Origin: Chryseobacterium gleum
GTDB lineage: Bacteria; Bacteroidota; Bacteroidia; Flavobacteriales_D; Crocinitomicaceae
Length of the DNA stretch: 17,776 nt
Assembly (NCBI GenBank): GCA_943326825.2
Contig: CALPUT020000014.1
Location: 1-17,776, forward strand
Reading direction: 5' to 3'
Below the pieces are notes generated by a model. It did no database searches. It had not been told where the DNA came from and saw only the letters and a program-made list of their open reading frames with translations. The position numbers and the translations under genes were made by a program. Shown piece by piece: positions 1-7,883 of this stretch. Each line of letters opens with the position of its first letter. Position 1 is the first letter of the stretch.

Positions 1-74
1 AAATTTGTCGCTTGATGAGAATTATACGTAAAGTTATAATCTCCAATTATTGCTATTTTTAAGCTATTACTCAT
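1..74 (-). CDS. Partial CDS (N-terminus only): probable CTP-synthase C-terminal-related, glutamine amidotransferase-like protein
   Basis: On the minus strand an ATG at 74-72 opens a frame with no stop to the window edge, giving 24 residues that begin MSNSLKIAIIGDYNFTYNSH. The segment KIAIIGDYN is a beta strand followed by a glycine turn. It matches what I remember of the N-terminus of the family annotated as CTP synthase C-terminal region-related proteins, which are class-I glutamine amidotransferase-like. The start lies 18 nt behind the stop of the lipoprotein gene at 93-716 on the same strand, so the two are probably co-transcribed. The family assignment rests on one short motif. The catalytic Cys and His of an amidotransferase would lie outside the window, so activity cannot be judged. 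That a gene starts here is more certain than its identity. Confidence 0.55.
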   Translation of the reverse strand, partial: MSNSLKIAIIGDYNFTYNSHQATN

Positions 75-92
75 GGTTTAGAATAGCAGATT

Positions 93-716
93 CTATCTTT
101 GAAACCACCCTTTAACTTGTGCGTTTGAAATACTCATTGAATCTGGAATAGCCTCATTGCTGTATACATAGCAGCTGAAGGTACAAGTAAATTTTGAATA
201 ATCACCGTTTGGATCTGATTCTTGAGAGATACTAGAAAAGTTAACACTTTTAGGGTGTATACTGTTAGCTCTTGATGACCAAATGATACCTGCGTTGTCA
301 GTATAACTTACATAAAAACCTGAAGTTCCATTATTTGAATAGGTAGGACTTGAGTGAGAGTTAAAGAAATTATTGAAAGTTGTCAAATCTGGTCCTGTTG
401 AATTTGCTTGATCCCAAGTTAAATTTCCTAAACCAACCTGTATTTTAGCATTTTGGCCAGCTGTTGAAGATTTCATTTCAAATAAATAAATAACAGAAGA
501 TGTTTGTCCACTTGGGAGTACAATTTTTGATTGAGTTGCTGCACCAATGTAACCATTTACATTTTCTGTAAATTCTGTAGAAGAGTTGTTGATATTTCCA
601 CTAAAGTATGCTTTTAGAGTTGCTTTTCGCTCAGGAGCAGGAATTACCTCATGCTTAATACATGAAAACAATATGATAGAGGTAAAAATGGAAGATAATA
701 GTAATGGAAGTTTCAT
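93..716 (-). CDS. Predicted outer-membrane or periplasmic lipoprotein, function unknown
   Basis: This 207-residue protein starts with a lipoprotein signal peptide: basic MK, a hydrophobic stretch at residues 3-17, and the lipobox LFSC with the acylated Cys at position 19. The mature part is rich in Ser, Thr, Asn, Phe and Tyr, and looks like an all-beta secreted domain (for example the Tyr-rich stretch around residues 125-145). I see no catalytic motif and recognise no named family. The amidotransferase-like gene at the window edge follows 18 nt downstream, suggesting an operon. A TATATTTG element at 748-741, about 25 nt upstream of the start, may be its promoter -7 box. Residues after Cys19 are Ile-Lys, not Asp, so no Lol-avoidance signal of the E. 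coli type is present; Bacteroidota may sort lipoproteins by other rules. Confidence 0.8.
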   Translation of the reverse strand: MKLPLLLSSIFTSIILFSCIKHEVIPAPERKATLKAYFSGNINNSSTEFTENVNGYIGAATQSKIVLPSGQTSSVIYLFEMKSSTAGQNAKIQVGLGNLTWDQANSTGPDLTTFNNFFNSHSSPTYSNNGTSGFYVSYTDNAGIIWSSRANSIHPKSVNFSSISQESDPNGDYSKFTCTFSCYVYSNEAIPDSMSISNAQVKGWFQR

Positions 717-740
717 AATTTAACAATATTCTATAATTAG

Positions 741-748
741 CAAATATA
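741..748 (-). promoter_or_regulatory. Candidate Bacteroidota -7 promoter box for the 207-residue lipoprotein gene
   Basis: Read on the minus strand the bases are TATATTTG, an exact match to the Bacteroidota -7 consensus TAnnTTTG and identical to the box at 7465-7472. It would start transcription about 20 nt ahead of the ATG at 716. I could not find a TTTG or TTG -33 element 17-23 nt upstream, so the call rests on one box in AT-rich DNA. Confidence 0.35.
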
Positions 749-799
749 ATAAACTAACACTAAAATACTTGTTTTTTTTGAACAATAACAATTTCATTA

Positions 800-817
800 C
801 ATTTAATTTATTAAATG
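800..817. repeat. 18-bp AT-only-core palindrome between two minus-strand genes
   Basis: CATTTAAT-TT-ATTAAATG is a perfect inverted repeat with 8-bp arms and a 2-nt centre. It lies in the 130-nt gap between the 106-residue gene and the lipoprotein gene, about 85-100 nt upstream of the lipoprotein start. It could be an operator. It lacks the GC stem and U-tract of an intrinsic terminator, and in such AT-rich sequence it may also be chance. Confidence 0.3.
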
Positions 818-846
818 ATTAAAATAGTTTGTGTTCCTCTAAAAAT

Positions 847-1167
847 TTAAGCTCTAATTTGTTTGATTTTTTGTGTAAACTCAAAATGATTTACTTGAAA
901 ATTTGTTGTTGAATATTTAGCTGAATTTAATTTATAATAAGAACTTCCATCATACATTCTTTCTTCATCAAAATAACTTGAAATATCGCTTTCAGGATTT
1001 TGTTGTTGGAGTTTATTAATTATAACATTTAGATCTGTATGACTGATTACTAAATCAGAAGGGTAACTTAATTTTTCTTTACTTAATATTGCATTTACAT
1101 ATACATTTGTATCTCCACTTTCAAATGAAATAGTATTTATTTTGATACTTTCTATTAACGTTTTCAT
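847..1167 (-). CDS. Hypothetical protein, 106 residues
   Basis: An open frame of 106 residues starts with MKTLIESIKIN at an ATG. It has no signal peptide and no membrane segment, so it is probably cytoplasmic. The composition is mixed: hydrophobic beta-like strands (residues 7-30 and 38-50), a Tyr/Ser/Asp-rich middle (residues 63-86, with the paired tyrosines of SSYYKL), and a basic C-terminus ending KIKQIRA. I recognise no family. The gene stands alone, divergent from pepP and separated by 130 nt from the lipoprotein gene downstream. A 7-3-7 palindrome 44 nt upstream of the start suggests a dedicated regulator. That the frame is real is supported by its length in AT-rich DNA, the lack of a competing frame and the clean ATG, but not by homology. 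Confidence 0.6.
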   Translation of the reverse strand: MKTLIESIKINTISFESGDTNVYVNAILSKEKLSYPSDLVISHTDLNVIINKLQQQNPESDISSYFDEERMYDGSSYYKLNSAKYSTTNFQVNHFEFTQKIKQIRA

Positions 1168-1210
1168 AATTCTTATGTTTTTAATTATGATACAAATTTG
1201 GCGTAGTTGA

Positions 1211-1227
1211 TCGTAAAGTATTTACGA
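1211..1227. promoter_or_regulatory. Operator-like perfect palindrome TCGTAAA-GTA-TTTACGA
   Basis: Two perfect 7-bp inverted arms are separated by three bases. The site lies in the 193-nt divergent region between the 106-residue gene (start 44 nt away, minus strand) and pepP (start about 134 nt away, plus strand). Its position fits an operator over or just upstream of the promoter of the 106-residue gene. The CG steps stand out in an otherwise AT-rich spacer. The factor that would bind is unknown to me. Confidence 0.45.
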
Positions 1228-1360
1228 AGTTTAATTTTTTTTCATTTTCATTTAAATTTCTTCTAATTAATGATTTTCACAATGCAGTCCTTATTTTGTA
1301 TAAATAATTTTCTTAATTTCAGCCTACATAAATGTTTTAAGAGTTAAAATTATATAACAC

Positions 1361-2665
1361 ATGAAGTACGAAAGAATTAACAATGATTTATATATAGCTA
1401 ATAGAAAAAAATTCATTGCAAAGATTGAGTCAAAATCCCTTGCTGTATTTAATTCGAATGATATTTTCCCAATTAGTGCTGATAGTACTATGCCATTTCA
1501 GCAACATAGAGATATTTTGTATTTGTCAGGAGTTGATCAAGAGGAAAGTATATTGGTACTTTTTCCAGAATGTAAAAATGAAGCTCATAGAGAAATTTTA
1601 TTTTTAAAAGAAACAAATGATCATATCGCTGTATGGGAAGGTGAAAAATTAACAAAAGAAGCTGCTTTTGAAACTTCAGGTATAAAAACAGTTTATTGGT
1701 TAAATCAATTTCCGACAACATTTAAGCAATTAATGGCTGAAGCTGAAACAATTTATTTGAATACAAACGAACATCTAAGAGCTTCAACTGAAGTTGAGAC
1801 TCGTGAAGATCGCTTCATTAAACATGTTAAAATTGATTATCCTGCTCACAATGTAAGGAAAAGTGCACCAATTATGCATCGAATTCGATCTGTTAAAGAA
1901 GATCTTGAAATTCATTTAATGCAAAGAGCTTGTAAGATTACAGAAGCTGGATTCAGAAAATTATTATCTGTTACAAAGCCAGGTATTTGGGAATATGAAT
2001 TAGAAGCAGAATTAATCTATGAATTTGTTAAAAATAGATCAAAAGGATTTGCTTATACTCCAATTATTGCATCGGGTAAAAATGCATGTGTACTTCATTA
2101 CATAGAAAACAACCAACAATGTAAAGATGGTGACGTAATTCTATTAGATGTTGCCGCAGAATATGCAAATTATGCTTCTGATTTAACAAGATGTATTCCA
2201 GTAAATGGTAGATTTACTGATCGTCAAAAAGCAGTTTATAATGCGGTTCTTCATGTGAAAAAAGAAGCTGAAAAAATGTTAGTTTCAGGTACGATTATGG
2301 CTGAATATCATAAGGAAGTTGGACTTGTAATGCAAGATCAATTGGTTCAATTAGGTCTTATTTCTCAAACAGATATAAAAAATCAAAATCCAGAATGGCC
2401 AGCATATAAAAAATATTTCATGCACGGAACTTCTCATTTTATAGGATTGGACACTCATGATGTTGGGATTTGGAACGAGCCAATTGAAGCGGGAATGGTT
2501 TTTACGTGTGAACCTGGTATTTATATTCCTGAAGAAAATTTAGGTATTCGTTTGGAAGATGATTTAGTGATTCAAAATTCAGGAAGTCCTTTTAACTTAA
2601 TGAAAGATATTCCTTTGGAAGCAGAAGAAATAGAAGAATTAATGAATAATAAAGTCTTGGCATAA
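1361..2665 (+). CDS. pepP: Xaa-Pro aminopeptidase (aminopeptidase P, M24B)
   Basis: This 434-residue cytoplasmic metallopeptidase removes the N-terminal residue from peptides whose second residue is proline, and serves peptide turnover. The N-terminal aminopeptidase-P domain (about residues 5-135) precedes a pita-bread M24 catalytic domain (about 170-430). All five expected dimetal ligands are visible: Asp263 in LLDVAAEY, Asp274 in SDLTRC, His359 in HGTSHFIGLDTH, Glu384 in CEPGIYI and Glu399 in IRLEDD. The accessory histidines His246, His355 and His366 are also present. The length is close to that of E. coli PepP (441), so the gene looks intact. There is no signal peptide. The alpha/beta hydrolase gene follows after 5 nt, so the two are probably one transcript. 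I see no strong promoter match upstream. Confidence 0.95.
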   Translation: MKYERINNDLYIANRKKFIAKIESKSLAVFNSNDIFPISADSTMPFQQHRDILYLSGVDQEESILVLFPECKNEAHREILFLKETNDHIAVWEGEKLTKEAAFETSGIKTVYWLNQFPTTFKQLMAEAETIYLNTNEHLRASTEVETREDRFIKHVKIDYPAHNVRKSAPIMHRIRSVKEDLEIHLMQRACKITEAGFRKLLSVTKPGIWEYELEAELIYEFVKNRSKGFAYTPIIASGKNACVLHYIENNQQCKDGDVILLDVAAEYANYASDLTRCIPVNGRFTDRQKAVYNAVLHVKKEAEKMLVSGTIMAEYHKEVGLVMQDQLVQLGLISQTDIKNQNPEWPAYKKYFMHGTSHFIGLDTHDVGIWNEPIEAGMVFTCEPGIYIPEENLGIRLEDDLVIQNSGSPFNLMKDIPLEAEEIEELMNNKVLA

Positions 2666-2670
2666 ATTCG

Positions 2671-3441
2671 ATGCTTTCATTATTAAACCACAAACAATTT
2701 GGTGAAGGAGAAACGGTTGTTTTTCTTCATGGTTTTTTAGAATCGATTTCAATGTGGGAAAATCTTTCATTGGAATCGATTCATTTTCAGTCAATATTGA
2801 TAGATTTACCTGGACATGGGAAGTCAAAAAATGAGGACAATTCTCCAATTCCGTCAATGGATTACATGGCTAATCGAGTAATAGACACTCTAAATCAACT
2901 CGGAATAAAAAAATACAATGTTGTAGGTCATTCAATGGGAGGTTATGTCGCATTGGTTTTGAAAAAGATAGATGAAAGATGTAAAAAAGTTGTTTTATTA
3001 AATTCAAATTTTTGGGAAGATTCTATTGAAAAACAAAAAGACAGGGTTAGAGTTGCAGATATAGTTTTTAAGAATAAAAATTTATTTTTAAAAGAAGCCA
3101 TCCCTAATTTGTATAACGACCAACTAAAATACAAGACTGAAATCGCTGTTTTACTTAAAGAGGCCTTAAAAATGAATTCTTTTTCAATAGCTTATGCATC
3201 ATTAGCTATGAGTAAACGAATGGATTTCACAGAACTAATTTCTCAAAAACCAACTGATTTTGTAATTGTTCAAGGAGAAATTGATGTTATCGTACCTAAG
3301 TTAATCATGGAATCAAAGGATGTTCTACAAAATGTGCCCTATTATTTAATAAAAAACACAGGGCACATGAGTCATTTTGAAAATCCGCTTGAAATAAAAA
3401 AAATGTTAATCAAAGAATTGGGAAACGTAGAAAGTAATTAG
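2671..3441 (+). CDS. Alpha/beta-fold hydrolase
   Basis: This 256-residue cytoplasmic protein has the full set of alpha/beta-hydrolase signatures. The HG oxyanion motif is at residues 20-21 (VVFLHGF) and the nucleophile elbow GHSMGG puts the nucleophile at Ser88. The acid is Asp205 in QGEIDVIVP, and the base is His232 in TGHMSHFENP. A helical cap region lies at about 115-190. The substrate cannot be read from sequence; relatives include carboxylesterases, enol-lactonases and menaquinone-pathway MenH-like enzymes, and I would not choose between them. The gene starts 5 nt after the pepP stop and ends the operon, since a 313-nt gap follows. No clear terminator is visible after it. Confidence 0.9.
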   Translation: MLSLLNHKQFGEGETVVFLHGFLESISMWENLSLESIHFQSILIDLPGHGKSKNEDNSPIPSMDYMANRVIDTLNQLGIKKYNVVGHSMGGYVALVLKKIDERCKKVVLLNSNFWEDSIEKQKDRVRVADIVFKNKNLFLKEAIPNLYNDQLKYKTEIAVLLKEALKMNSFSIAYASLAMSKRMDFTELISQKPTDFVIVQGEIDVIVPKLIMESKDVLQNVPYYLIKNTGHMSHFENPLEIKKMLIKELGNVESN

Positions 3442-3754
3442 GGTGTTAACTTGTTAGATTACCTTTATTTAATTTCCATTATCATTGAAAATCCATTCTC
3501 TTTTTGTGTTATTAAGTAATATTGTATTCATATCTTAAGTTATTTAAGTTTCTGAAGTAAAATTAAAACAGAATCTAATGCTATTTTTGAAAATCATTTT
3601 AAGTGTTGTATTAATTGATTTAAACGTTCCAAATATTCACTTAACGGCTTTAATGTTTGATTTAATGGGTATTTTCTTTCGAGGGCGATAAAAAAAATAT
3701 GTTATATTAGATTAATCAAATAAATGCGAGATATTAATACAAAACTATTATACC
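3442..3754. other. Intergenic region of 313 nt between the hydrolase and response regulator genes
   Basis: No RNA gene, terminator or convincing coding frame is visible. TATTTTTG at 3582-3589 matches the TAnnTTTG -7 consensus but has no TTG at the right distance, and would leave a leader of about 160 nt before the response regulator. A 37-codon frame at 3578-3691 is probably chance. The promoter of the two-component operon must lie here but I cannot place it. Confidence 0.4.
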
Positions 3755-4531
3755 ATGAAACTTAGAGCACTAGTAGTAGACGATGAAGAATTTGCAAGAA
3801 AGAATCTGATTTTGTTATTGGAAGAATTTTGTCCTGAAATAGAAGTTATCGGTGAAGCTTCAAGAAAAGAACAAGCAAAAGCTATTATAGAAACTTCAAA
3901 ACCAGACGTTGTTTTCTTAGATATAAGAATGCCATCAGGAACCGAAGGATTTGAGTTATTGGAAGAAATTGAAGAGCAAGATTTTTTAGTTGTTTTTGTT
4001 ACAGCATTTAAAGATTTTGCAATTAAAGCGTTTAATGCAAATGCTGCTTATTACTTGATGAAACCAATTGATATTGATGAATTGAGAATTTCAATTGACA
4101 AATTAGTAGAGACAAAACGTATTTTTTCTGAAAATCCATCTAGCTTCCCTGCCTATTTTGGTGCGATGAGAAATTTGTCAGATACTATCGTTCGCAACAA
4201 ACCAAATAATCGAATTGCTATAAGTCATACAAAAGGATTGAAAATTATAGAAGATGATACAATTACTCATCTTGAAGCAAGTGGAAATTGCACCACTATT
4301 TATTTTGAAGACGGTACTCGTTATTTAGATACACGAACGTTGAAGATTTATGAGAATTTATTGGATCCAGCTAAATTTTTCAGGGTTCATAAATCACATA
4401 TCATCAACTTAAATCGATTAACAGAATACTTGCATGAAGATGGTCATTTTGCTGTTTTAAAGGGGGGGTTAAACATCCCAATAGCACGAAATAGAGTGGC
4501 TGATTTTGTTCGACTGCTCAAAGATGCTTAA
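3755..4531 (+). CDS. LytTR-family response regulator
   Basis: This 258-residue cytoplasmic transcription regulator has a receiver domain (residues 3-120) and a LytTR DNA-binding domain (about 152-256). In the receiver I see the acidic pair Asp9/Asp10 (VVDDEE), the phospho-acceptor Asp56 (VFLDIRMP), the switch Thr83 (FVTAF) and Lys103 (MKPI). The LytTR part shows the typical FFRVHKSHIINLNRL-type segment at 208-222 and the conserved IPIARNR at 241-247. It would be phosphorylated by the sensor kinase encoded 3 nt downstream and then bind paired direct repeats in target promoters. The tight gap makes them a cognate pair. Its targets are unknown; the small lipoprotein gene beyond the kinase is one local candidate. 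Confidence 0.94.
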   Translation: MKLRALVVDDEEFARKNLILLLEEFCPEIEVIGEASRKEQAKAIIETSKPDVVFLDIRMPSGTEGFELLEEIEEQDFLVVFVTAFKDFAIKAFNANAAYYLMKPIDIDELRISIDKLVETKRIFSENPSSFPAYFGAMRNLSDTIVRNKPNNRIAISHTKGLKIIEDDTITHLEASGNCTTIYFEDGTRYLDTRTLKIYENLLDPAKFFRVHKSHIINLNRLTEYLHEDGHFAVLKGGLNIPIARNRVADFVRLLKDA

Positions 4532-4534
4532 ACA

Positions 4535-7453
4535 ATGAAATATCTTTTAATACTTTTATTATTTATCCCAACTTTTCTTGAAGCGCAGAAAATTTCTTTT
4601 GTGACTTATGGGACGAATGAAGGTTTACCTCAATCACAAGTGACTTCAATTACACAAGATAATGAAGGATATTTATGGGTAGGGACTTTTGGTGGACTTG
4701 GGCGTTTCAATGGAAAGGATTTTGTAACTTATTCCACAAAAAATGGTCTTTTAAATAACAGAATATCTTTTTTGACTGTGATTGATAATGCAATTTGGGT
4801 TGGACATGAAGGAGGAATTTCTAGAATTTATAAAAACAAAATTCAAAAATGGGCATTTTCAAGTCAGGGAAAGACATCAAAAGTTACACAGATATTAAAA
4901 TATAAAGGAGAATTATTGATTTCAACCAACGGCTATGGTCTATTGAAATTAAAAGATAATAAAATAATTAGGCTTAAAAATTTAAATAAAAGATTTGAGA
5001 ATATTGTTAATCTCAAAATTAGGGGCAAAGAATTAATTATAGGTTATGATCAAGGTGTATTAACGACGCTTAATTTGAAAACTTTTACTTTAATTAAAGA
5101 GATTAAAGAATACTATTTAACCGATATTCAAATAAATAGAAGCGAATTGCTTTTTACGACTTATTTCAACGGATGTTTGAGTTATGATTTTAATACTAAA
5201 GCAATAAAAAAGTCAATCTTACCTCGACAAATTGAAGATGTAAAGTCGTTGTTTATTGATTCAAAAAACACAATTTGGTACAGTACAAATTTTGGATTAT
5301 TTAAAAAGGATTTAAAAGAAGATTTAGTAGTCTATGATGAAAAAAATGGTTTTCCTTCATCGAAAATAACAACTTGTTTTGAAGATAAAAATGGAAGTAT
5401 TTGGATTGGGACCGAAGGAAAAGGATTGATAAGTTTTCCCTCTCAAAAAGTTTACTTTTATAATAAGTCTAATGGCTTTCTTTCAGATTTAATTACAAAT
5501 GTGAATGAAGATCAATTCAAAAATTTATGGTTCTCATCCTTTGATATAGGTATATTTAAAAGAAGTCCAAATGGAAAGATTATTTCTATTACCGATAAAT
5601 CAAAAATAAGTTGGTCATGTGCACTTGACGTAGATGGAGCACATTGGTTTGGAACTGAAGATGGATTAATTAAAATAGTTAATAATAAATCACAATTCGT
5701 AATCAATAAAGATTTACCAGGTATTAAAATAACTTCTTTACTAAAAATAAATAATCATAAATTTTATTTAGCTGGAGATAATGGAGTTTCAATTTATGAA
5801 AATGGAAAATTTACCAAAATAAATTCTTCAGATGGCTTTAAAATAGGATTAGTAAAAGATATTCAGTTGTTTAATTCTAAAATAGTTTGTGCGACTGAAC
5901 GAGGACTATTCATCTATGAAAATGGAAAATATACTAATTTCCATCAGCTTAATGAGATTATATATTGTTTAGCAAAAGACAGAAAAGATAATTTGTGGAT
6001 TGGAACTGAAGACGGTTTATTAGTCATGCAAAATAATGAGTTGAAAAAAATAAACTTAGGTATTGAGCCCTCTTCTAATTTTATTTTATTTATTCAAACG
6101 TATAAGAATTTTATTTTTATTGGAACAAATAATGGGTTGTTTATTTTTAATTCTAGCTCAAATGAAGTAAAACATCTAGGAAAAAATGAAGGGATTCCCG
6201 ATTTAGAGTCAAATGTAAAATCAAGTTATATAGATTCTAAGGGAAATTTATGGTTTGGAACTGCTTCTGGAACTGTGTTTTTCAATATTTCAAAATTAAA
6301 TTTAAAGAATCATCAACCAAATCTTCTTATATCATCTTTGTTGTTAAACCAAGAAAATTTCAATTATTCAAAATACAGTAAATCGATTGATAAAAATGGA
6401 CTTCCTTCAAATTTGAATCTACCTTTTACTAAAAACAACTTAACGATTGATCTGGATGCAATTCATTTTGGAAATCATAAGGATATTTATTACCAATATT
6501 GGATAGAAGGATTGGATGAAAAATGGTCACCTGAAATTAAAAATTCAACAATTTCTCTTACCAGTTTACCTCATGGTGATTTCATTTTGCACTTTAGAGC
6601 AGTTATTGGGAAAGATAATTTTTCAAATGAGATAACTATTCCTTTAATAATTAGACCACCATTCTATAAAACATGGTGGTTTTATTTTGTTGTTTTAATT
6701 TTCATATCAGGAATTGTATATCTAATTATACAATTTCGATTAAAAAGAGAGCGTCAGCGAAATTATAACGAAACGTTGGAATATAAGTCTCGTTTAATGG
6801 CTTTAGAGCAAAAATCATTGAACGCGAGTATGAATCGTCATTTTATTTTTAATTCATTGAACTCAATTCAATACTTTATTAATTCTCAGGATCGAATTTC
6901 AGCAAATCGCTATTTGACAAATTTTGCAAAATTGATTCGTAAAAATTTAGATTCAACTGTAGAGGCAGGAAGTATGATTTCATTAAGTCAAGAATTAGAA
7001 GGATTAGAATTGTATTTGTCTCTGGAGGCTATGCGTTTTAAAGATCGTTTTGATTATGAAATCATCATTGAAGATATTGATTCAGAATCAATAAAAGTAC
7101 CTTCTATGTTGTTGCAACCCTTTATTGAAAATAGTATTATACATGGTATATTACCTAATGAAACAATTAAAGGTAAAATCACAATTGATATTAGAACTGA
7201 AGAGAATATATTAATTATTCAATTAGATGATAATGGTGTAGGAATCGAGAATAGTGTAAGCTCAAAAAAGGGAGAAAAGGGAGATCATAAATCACAGGGA
7301 ATGGAGATTACCTCTAAACGAATAGATTTAATTAAAAAGCTTTCAAATCAGCGATTTGAGTTGATTGGACCTTTTCAAGTGACAGATGAAAACCGTTTAA
7401 TCAATGGAACACGCGTTTTACTCAAAATACCATTTGAAAATTTTGAATATTAA
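4535..7453 (+). CDS. Two-component sensor histidine kinase: periplasmic beta-propeller (Reg_prop), Y_Y_Y domain, LytS-type kinase
   Basis: This 972-residue inner-membrane sensor begins with a signal peptide (residues 1-17, cleavage probably after LEA). About a dozen Reg_prop-like propeller repeats follow, recognisable by N-L-W-x-G-T motifs: YLWVGT 46-51, SIWIGT 288-293, NLWIGT 486-491 and NLWFGT 571-576. Next come a Y_Y_Y domain (about 638-706, with YYQYWIEGLDEKW), one membrane helix (about 714-734) and a cytoplasmic His_kinase/HATPase unit. The phospho-acceptor is His769 in MNRHFIFNSLNSIQ, the N-box is QPFIENSIIHG (Asn866) and the G-box is DDNGVGI (898-904). The Pro that usually precedes the acceptor His in LytS-type kinases (NPHF) is Arg here. 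Unlike the fused hybrid kinases of gut Bacteroides, its regulator is a separate gene 3 nt upstream. The ligand is unknown, and no polysaccharide-utilisation gene is adjacent. Confidence 0.93.
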   Translation: MKYLLILLLFIPTFLEAQKISFVTYGTNEGLPQSQVTSITQDNEGYLWVGTFGGLGRFNGKDFVTYSTKNGLLNNRISFLTVIDNAIWVGHEGGISRIYKNKIQKWAFSSQGKTSKVTQILKYKGELLISTNGYGLLKLKDNKIIRLKNLNKRFENIVNLKIRGKELIIGYDQGVLTTLNLKTFTLIKEIKEYYLTDIQINRSELLFTTYFNGCLSYDFNTKAIKKSILPRQIEDVKSLFIDSKNTIWYSTNFGLFKKDLKEDLVVYDEKNGFPSSKITTCFEDKNGSIWIGTEGKGLISFPSQKVYFYNKSNGFLSDLITNVNEDQFKNLWFSSFDIGIFKRSPNGKIISITDKSKISWSCALDVDGAHWFGTEDGLIKIVNNKSQFVINKDLPGIKITSLLKINNHKFYLAGDNGVSIYENGKFTKINSSDGFKIGLVKDIQLFNSKIVCATERGLFIYENGKYTNFHQLNEIIYCLAKDRKDNLWIGTEDGLLVMQNNELKKINLGIEPSSNFILFIQTYKNFIFIGTNNGLFIFNSSSNEVKHLGKNEGIPDLESNVKSSYIDSKGNLWFGTASGTVFFNISKLNLKNHQPNLLISSLLLNQENFNYSKYSKSIDKNGLPSNLNLPFTKNNLTIDLDAIHFGNHKDIYYQYWIEGLDEKWSPEIKNSTISLTSLPHGDFILHFRAVIGKDNFSNEITIPLIIRPPFYKTWWFYFVVLIFISGIVYLIIQFRLKRERQRNYNETLEYKSRLMALEQKSLNASMNRHFIFNSLNSIQYFINSQDRISANRYLTNFAKLIRKNLDSTVEAGSMISLSQELEGLELYLSLEAMRFKDRFDYEIIIEDIDSESIKVPSMLLQPFIENSIIHGILPNETIKGKITIDIRTEENILIIQLDDNGVGIENSVSSKKGEKGDHKSQGMEITSKRIDLIKKLSNQRFELIGPFQVTDENRLINGTRVLLKIPFENFEY

Positions 7454-7472
7454 AATTGTATTTCTATATTTG
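7442..7472 (+). promoter_or_regulatory. Bacteroidota-type promoter TTTG-N19-TATATTTG for the 79-residue lipoprotein
   Basis: TTTG at 7442-7445 and TATATTTG at 7465-7472 are 19 nt apart, an exact match to the Bacteroidota consensus (-33 TTTG, -7 TAnnTTTG). The -33 element sits inside the last codons of the kinase gene. Transcription should start near 7477, about 13 nt ahead of the ATG at 7490. The lipoprotein can therefore be expressed independently of the two-component operon. Confidence 0.7.
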
Positions 7473-7489
7473 TTTTAATAACTAATAGA

Positions 7490-7729
7490 ATGAAAAAAAT
7501 TCAATTCATATTATTCTTATCGCTTATAATGCTCTTCGTGGCATGTAAAAAAGAAGTAATTGTTCCTAACAATTCTTCTGATAAAGAGAATGTTGTGAAT
7601 TATTCATCTTCAAGATCAATGTCTATAACAACTGAAGGTGTTGAAGGGTTTGATGAAGAAGGAAACTCTATAGTTGATCCAACAGGTAGACCAAAGCCAA
7701 GCAGGCCAGGTTCTGGAGGTTCTAAATAA
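7490..7729 (+). CDS. Small predicted lipoprotein, 79 residues
   Basis: A short protein opens with a lipoprotein signal peptide (MKKIQFILFLSLIMLFVAC); the lipobox FVAC places the acylated Cys at position 19. The mature chain is about 60 residues, low in hydrophobics and likely disordered. It has a Ser-rich stretch (42-46), an acidic stretch (51-58, EGVEGFDEEG) and a Pro/Gly/basic tail (65-79, TGRPKPSRPGSGGSK). I recognise no family. It follows the sensor kinase by 36 nt but has its own promoter over the kinase end and its own terminator. It could be an accessory or output of that sensor, which is inference from position only. Confidence 0.75.
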   Translation: MKKIQFILFLSLIMLFVACKKEVIVPNNSSDKENVVNYSSSRSMSITTEGVEGFDEEGNSIVDPTGRPKPSRPGSGGSK

Positions 7730-7738
7730 AATATTGTT

Positions 7739-7770
7739 AAATCCTGTTGTATAAGACAGGATTTTTTTTT
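7739..7770 (+). terminator. Rho-independent terminator after the 79-residue lipoprotein
   Basis: AAATCCTGT (7739-7747) pairs perfectly with ACAGGATTT (7756-7764) around an 8-nt loop, and a run of nine T follows the stem's A (7762-7770). It begins 9 nt after the lipoprotein stop, and would end both the lipoprotein transcript and any read-through from the two-component operon. Confidence 0.9.
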
Positions 7771-7883
7771 GCCTTTATTTTACACATTAGTCAATAATTT
7801 ATACAGATCAAATTATTACTTTATTTCCCTTAGTATCTTTTTATATATTCGTTTAAAGTTAAAATGATTAATCGAATTTATAC

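Noticed and set aside
3449..3463. Possible terminator hairpin after the alpha/beta hydrolase gene (GGTGTTAACTTG...ATTACC)
   Set aside because: The outer three bases pair but the inner bases do not extend the stem and no T-run follows closely.
3578..3691. A 37-codon plus-strand frame starting ATGCTATTTTTG in the 313-nt spacer
   Set aside because: It is short and Leu/Ile-rich as expected from AT-rich DNA, has no recognisable promoter with two boxes, and ends in a run of A next to the true response-regulator leader.
5380..6260. Repeated W-(I/F)-G-T-encoding segments in the kinase gene seen as possible DNA repeats
   Set aside because: The similarity is at protein level (beta-propeller repeats); the nucleotide sequences have diverged and do not form a DNA repeat array.
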